A stretch of 64,000 nucleotides of DNA, from the NCBI GenBank assembly GCA_965284435.1, contig OZ260083.1, forward strand, positions 3,100,001-3,164,000, given 5' to 3'. Source of the DNA: CAIYZT01 sp947461435 (lineage in GTDB: Bacteria > Pseudomonadota > Alphaproteobacteria > Rhodobacterales > Rhodobacteraceae). The position numbers were made by a program, and so were the translations under genes. Below, in pieces: positions 60,259 through 64,000 of this stretch (position 1 is its first letter; every line of letters starts with the position of its first letter). The notes below the pieces were generated by a model. The model was not told where the DNA came from and did no database searches. It worked only from the letters and a program-made list of their open reading frames with translations.

Positions 60259-61701
60259 ATGATCGGTGATCTGGGCGCACAAGATGCAACGGAACTGGCG
60301 GCTTGGGTCGCCTCGGGCGAGGTGTCGCCAAGCGAACTTCTGGACGCAGCCCTTGCCGCGGTAGAGGTGCGCAACCCGGCCCTGAATGCGGTGGTTTTGA
60401 TTCAGGAAGACGTGGCGCGCCGGGCCATCGCCAAGGGGCTGCCTGCGGGTCCGTTCCGCGGTGTGCCCTTCTTGCTCAAGGATCTGGGGGCCGAAGCGCG
60501 CGATTTTCCCAGTCATAACGGCTCGCGTCTGTTTGCCAACACCCGCTATTCCCTCGATTCGGCGATCTACACCCGTATGCGCGCCACGGGCCTTGTCACC
60601 TTCGGACGAACCACAAGCCCCGAAGGCGGCATCGGCGGTGCCACCGAAGCGGCCGTATACGGCGGCCCAACCCGCAACCCGTGGAATTTGGATCATACCT
60701 CAGGGGGCTCCTCAGGGGGCGCGGGCGCTGCCGTGGCTGCCGGAATCGTGGCTTTCGCCCATGGATCAGACGGCGGCGGATCCGTGCGGATCCCCGCGTC
60801 AAGCTGCGGCCTGTTTGGGTTCAAACCCACCCGCGCCCGGTTGCCCGACGGCCCCTATGCCGGCGAGGGCTGGGCGGGCATGGCCATTGACGGGTTCCTG
60901 ACCCGCTCGGTGCGCGATACCGCCCGAATGCTGGATGCCTGCGAAGGCGCCGATCTGGGGGCGCCCTATGTCGCCCCGCCCATTGCCCGCGGGCACGCGG
61001 ACGCCATCAGCCGCCCCCCGCGCCGTCTGCGCGTCGGGATCTGCGATACAACCTTCACCGCAGACCCGATCGATCCCGACGTGGCCGAGGCGGTGCGCGC
61101 CACCGGCCGGTTGCTGGAAAGTCTTGGCCACCATGTGGAGCCGGCCCTTCCCAAGGCCGATTTCAAGGGGATGATGCGCGCCTGGACCGACATCGTCGCA
61201 GTGGGAAGCGCCCTGTCCATCCGCTCGGCCTTGAAGGGGCGAACCCTTGATGACACGCTGGTCGAAGGCGTCAGCCGGGGGGCATGCGCCTATGCTGAAA
61301 CCTTGCATCCCACCCGCTATTTGCAGGCCGTCGGCGAAATCCACGCCTTTGGCCGCGATATGGCTGCGGCCTTTGACGGTCATTTTGACATTCTGTTGTC
61401 CGCCACCTTGGCAGAGCCGCCCGCCAAGGTCGGCAGGTTCAGCCACAAGACAACCGACTATGTTGATTTCCGCATCGGACCGAACGGGATTTTCGCCTAT
61501 TCTCCATTCTGCGCCATCTTCAACGCCTCCGGCCAACCTGCCGCAAGTCTTCCCTTGGGGTGGTCGTCCACGGGCCTTCCGATCGGGGTTCATCTGGCCG
61601 CGCCTTTCGGACAAGATGAAGAATTGATCAGCCTGTGCTCAGAACTTGAGCAGGCTCAACCATGGCGTGCAAGACGCGCCCCTATGGCGCAGGGCCAGTG
61701 A
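60259..61701 (+). CDS. Amidase-signature enzyme
   Basis: 480 residues of the amidase family. Lys74 (FLLKDLG), cis-Ser in TSGGSSGG (about 151) and nucleophile Ser175 (DGGGSVRIPAS) form the Ser-cisSer-Lys triad. It hydrolyses an amide; the substrate is unknown. AGGAG precedes ATG 60259. The next gene is a polyamine-type ABC importer, so the amide may be that importer's cargo (inference). Confidence 0.92.
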   Translation: MIGDLGAQDATELAAWVASGEVSPSELLDAALAAVEVRNPALNAVVLIQEDVARRAIAKGLPAGPFRGVPFLLKDLGAEARDFPSHNGSRLFANTRYSLDSAIYTRMRATGLVTFGRTTSPEGGIGGATEAAVYGGPTRNPWNLDHTSGGSSGGAGAAVAAGIVAFAHGSDGGGSVRIPASSCGLFGFKPTRARLPDGPYAGEGWAGMAIDGFLTRSVRDTARMLDACEGADLGAPYVAPPIARGHADAISRPPRRLRVGICDTTFTADPIDPDVAEAVRATGRLLESLGHHVEPALPKADFKGMMRAWTDIVAVGSALSIRSALKGRTLDDTLVEGVSRGACAYAETLHPTRYLQAVGEIHAFGRDMAAAFDGHFDILLSATLAEPPAKVGRFSHKTTDYVDFRIGPNGIFAYSPFCAIFNASGQPAASLPLGWSSTGLPIGVHLAAPFGQDEELISLCSELEQAQPWRARRAPMAQGQ

Positions 61702-61764
61702 ATTTTCTTGCATGGCACAGAAATGCCCTTTCAATATGATCAAAACAAACAGGAGCGAGTCACC

Positions 61765-62832
61765 TTGAGCACGGATACAGCCATCGAGGCCCGCCATGTC
61801 GTGAAGGCCTTTGGACAAGGCGACGGGGCCGTGCGCGCGCTGGACGACGTTTCTGTCGAGATTCGCAAAGGGGAATTCTTTACACTTCTGGGCCCCTCGG
61901 GATGTGGCAAGACCACGCTGTTGCGCCTGATCGCCGGGTTCGAAATGCCCACCGATGGAACAATCTTGTTGGACGGCGCAGACATCACCTATTTGCCGCC
62001 CAACCAGCGGCCCGTGAACACGGTGTTTCAAAGCTATGCCCTGTTCCCGCACCTGACCGTGGCACAAAACATCGCTTTTGGCCTGCAAATGCTGGGCAAA
62101 CCCGCCGCCGAAGTAAAGGCACGCACTGAAAAGATGATTGCCTTGGTGCAGTTGGATGCGATGGCCGGCCGAAAGACATCGCAGCTGTCGGGCGGCCAAC
62201 AGCAGCGCGTTGCGCTGGCGCGGGCCCTTGCGCCGCAGCCCAAGGTCCTGCTGCTGGACGAACCTCTGTCCGCGCTCGATTACAAGCTGCGCAAGGAAAT
62301 GCAGATCGAACTGAAGCGGCTGCAACTTGAAACCGGCATCACCTTTGTTTTCGTGACCCACGATCAGGAAGAGGCCTTGACCATGTCAGACCGCGTCGGC
62401 GTGATGTCGTCCGGCAAATTGCAGCAGGTCGGCTCCCCGCGCGAGATTTATACAGCGCCGCGCAATCGCTTTGTGGCCTCCTTCATCGGCGAGACCAACT
62501 TCCTGCCCGCCACAATGGTTCCCGGCGGGGTCAGGCTTGGATGCGGTGCGATGGTGGAAATGTCCGGCCTTGCAGGATCGGGCCCCACAACCCTTACCAT
62601 CCGCCCTGAACAGGTGCGGCTCGCCGACGCGGCAGAGCCTGGGGCCATCGCGGCACAGGTTTCAAATCTGGTCTACTTTGGCACCGATACGCATTGCTAT
62701 CTGTCTTTGGCCGATGGGGCCGAAGTGATCGCGCGGTTGCAAAGCCCCTCCAACGGCGAAGTCGGCCTTCAAAAAGGGCAATCGGTTGCCCTGCGTTTTG
62801 TGCCCGGCGCGGCCCAAGTTCTGGCGGATTGA
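61765..62832 (+). CDS. Spermidine/putrescine-type ABC ATPase
   Basis: 355 residues from the TTG start at 61765, which follows AGGAG; an ATG at 61723 is in frame but lacks a ribosome-binding site. Walker A GPSGCGKT at 43-50, then FQSYALFPHL Q-loop, LSGGQQQRVALARAL and LLLDEPLSALD Walker B. TOBE domain at the end. It overlaps the permease start at 62832. Confidence 0.92.
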   Translation: MSTDTAIEARHVVKAFGQGDGAVRALDDVSVEIRKGEFFTLLGPSGCGKTTLLRLIAGFEMPTDGTILLDGADITYLPPNQRPVNTVFQSYALFPHLTVAQNIAFGLQMLGKPAAEVKARTEKMIALVQLDAMAGRKTSQLSGGQQQRVALARALAPQPKVLLLDEPLSALDYKLRKEMQIELKRLQLETGITFVFVTHDQEEALTMSDRVGVMSSGKLQQVGSPREIYTAPRNRFVASFIGETNFLPATMVPGGVRLGCGAMVEMSGLAGSGPTTLTIRPEQVRLADAAEPGAIAAQVSNLVYFGTDTHCYLSLADGAEVIARLQSPSNGEVGLQKGQSVALRFVPGAAQVLAD

Positions 62833-63746
62833 TGATGAGCGCCGCCGAAGACTCCCGCGACAAGGCCTCGGTGCGCAGCGCCTGGTTGCTGTCTGCCCCC
62901 GCCATCTTTGTGTTGACCTTCGCAGCCTGTGGCCCGCTGTTGATCATGCTGGTCTATTCCTTCCTGACCAAAGGCCAATATGGCAATGTCGAAGGCGTGT
63001 TCAGCCTCGAAGGGTGGCGGTCAATCCTGTATTCCGAAGACATCTTCGATCCGGGCGTCTTTGTCTGGGCTGACGCGCATCTGACGATCTTTTGGCGGTC
63101 TGTGAAACTCTCGATCCTGACAACTTTGTTGACGCTGCTGATCGGGTTTCCAACAGCTTGGTTCATTGCAACCCGCCCACCCAAATCCCGGCCCCTTTGG
63201 CTTTTCCTGATCACGATTCCCTTTTGGACCAATCTGTTGATCCGCACCGTCGCGATCTTTGAGGTGATCCGGAACGAAGGGGTCATCAACACCGTCCTGC
63301 TGTGGTCGGGACTGATCACCGTGCCGTTTCAGATCACCTATACCGATACGGCGGTCTTCATCGGCATGGCCTATGTCTTTTTGCCCCTGATGGTCTTGCC
63401 ACTTTTTGCCGCGATTGACCGCTTCGACATGCGCCTGATCGAAGCCGCCTATGATCTGTACGCCAGCCGTTTTGCCGTTTTGCGCCGCGTGATCCTGCCC
63501 ATCGTCCGGCCGGGGGTCATCGCCGGATCCATCTTGGTCTTTGTGCCCTCTTTGGGGGCGGTCGTGACCCCGCGCATCCTGGGGGGGGGCAAAAACATGA
63601 TGATCGGCAATTTCATCGAGTTGCAGTTCGGACAAGGGCGCAACTGGCCCTTGGGGGCGGCCTTGTCGATGACCCTGCTGGTGATCGTCACCGTCGCCCT
63701 TTTGGTCTATGTGCGCGCCGCCAACCGGGAGACGTCGCATGGCTGA
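62832..63746 (+). CDS. Spermidine/putrescine-type ABC permease 1 (PotB)
   Basis: 304 residues, six helices. IFVLTFAACGPLLIMLVYSFL is the first and LIEAAYDLYASRFAVLRRVILP is the EAA loop. Starts ATGATG overlapping the ATPase stop by 1 base. It overlaps the next permease start (ATG 63739). Confidence 0.92.
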   Translation: MMSAAEDSRDKASVRSAWLLSAPAIFVLTFAACGPLLIMLVYSFLTKGQYGNVEGVFSLEGWRSILYSEDIFDPGVFVWADAHLTIFWRSVKLSILTTLLTLLIGFPTAWFIATRPPKSRPLWLFLITIPFWTNLLIRTVAIFEVIRNEGVINTVLLWSGLITVPFQITYTDTAVFIGMAYVFLPLMVLPLFAAIDRFDMRLIEAAYDLYASRFAVLRRVILPIVRPGVIAGSILVFVPSLGAVVTPRILGGGKNMMIGNFIELQFGQGRNWPLGAALSMTLLVIVTVALLVYVRAANRETSHG

Positions 63747-64000
63747 TCGCAATTTTTCGGCCTCCCACCTTCCGGGGTTCACGCAAATCGCCCTCTTGGT
63801 TTTTGCGCTGCTCTATCTGCCCATCGCCGTTCTGGTGGTCTATTCGTTCAACGCAGGAACAACTTCTGGCCTGTGGGAGGGATTTTCGTTCAGATGGTAT
63901 GGCACGGCTTGGCAGAATGATGCGGTTCAGTCGGCAACCTTGCGTTCGCTGGGAATTGCTGTCTCGGCGTCGATCATCGCCACGTTCTGCGCCACCCTTG
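63739..64000 (+). CDS. ABC permease 2 (PotC), truncated by the window end
   Basis: First 87 codons of a permease. MADRNFSASHLPGFTQIALL leads into FALLYLPIAVLVVYSFNAG, the usual PotC beginning, then FSFRWYGTAWQND. It runs off the window. Its start overlaps permease 1. The rest, and the substrate-binding protein, must lie beyond 64000. Confidence 0.9.
   Translation, partial: MADRNFSASHLPGFTQIALLVFALLYLPIAVLVVYSFNAGTTSGLWEGFSFRWYGTAWQNDAVQSATLRSLGIAVSASIIATFCATL

Noticed and set aside
1..64000. CRISPR arrays, insertion sequences, prophage or toxin-antitoxin genes
   Set aside because: No spaced direct repeats, transposase, integrase or phage motifs were seen on either strand.

Overview
The window looks like chromosomal DNA of an alphaproteobacterium of the Rhodobacterales/Rhodobacteraceae. 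The basis is the gene set (SUV3-like helicase beside a 7Fe ferredoxin and carD, DUF6476 next to an RluA enzyme, RpoH beginning STYANLPAPSPEQ, a complete cco operon under FNR boxes) and the fairly high GC. It is dense with genes. I found no rRNA, CRISPR array, insertion sequence or phage gene. One AT-richer patch (about 13.6-14.9 kb) carries an FkbM-type methyltransferase and looks acquired.

Layout. 0.1-2.8 kb: a YceI protein and cytochrome b561, a CoA-binding protein, rlmB and a tRNA-Tyr. 3.2-13.6 kb: a nutrient-uptake locus with two complete ABC importers. One is a minus-strand PotABCD/AfuABC-like system. The other is a plus-strand ugpBAEC system for glycerol-3-phosphate-like substrates. Between them lie a TIM-barrel sugar-phosphate isomerase-like enzyme and a GpdQ/CpdA-like metallophosphodiesterase. 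The divergent promoter has repeated Pho-box-like and GTGTCAC motifs. 14.0-14.8 kb: the FkbM gene. 15.0-23.7 kb: a universal stress protein divergent from ccoNOQP-ccoGHIS, the microaerobic cbb3 oxidase and its maturation genes, with two perfect FNR boxes between them and a third before ccoG.

23.8-32.4 kb: dimethylargininase, a small secreted protein, a GT-A-like protein, LysE/Lrp divergent pair, an alpha/alpha-toroid protein coupled to Lrp, an RTX-type protein, O-acetylhomoserine sulfhydrylase and a SIMPL-domain protein. 32.6-35.8 kb: a 1062-residue bitopic protein that appears to join a PilM/GspL-like cytoplasmic domain to a PilP/GspC-like periplasmic domain. 35.8-45.5 kb: hppD with a divergent Lrp regulator, a Kef-type antiporter, cobT, carD, fdxA, an S4 protein, a SUV3-like helicase and a TPR protein. 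45.6-46.8 kb: SCP2 protein coupled to a lysophospholipase.

46.8-50.8 kb: the four-gene Anbu operon (ATP-grasp, alpha-E, transglutaminase-like, Anbu proteasome homologue), a conserved system of unresolved role. 51-60 kb: M3 oligopeptidase, small unknowns, a Gfo/Idh/MocA oxidoreductase, pssA-psd (phosphatidylethanolamine synthesis), rpoH, a TetR/membrane-protein divergent pair and an RluA pseudouridine synthase whose start codon overlaps that of a DUF6476 gene on the other strand. 60.2-64 kb: an amidase followed by a polyamine-type ABC importer that runs off the window end.

The points I would look at first are the double-importer phosphoester locus with its shared promoter motifs, the PilM/PilP-like fusion, the Anbu operon, and the cobT/kef overlap that includes the probable cobT active site. 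Start sites were chosen by ribosome-binding site and family length. All function calls are from reading the sequence, without database searches.
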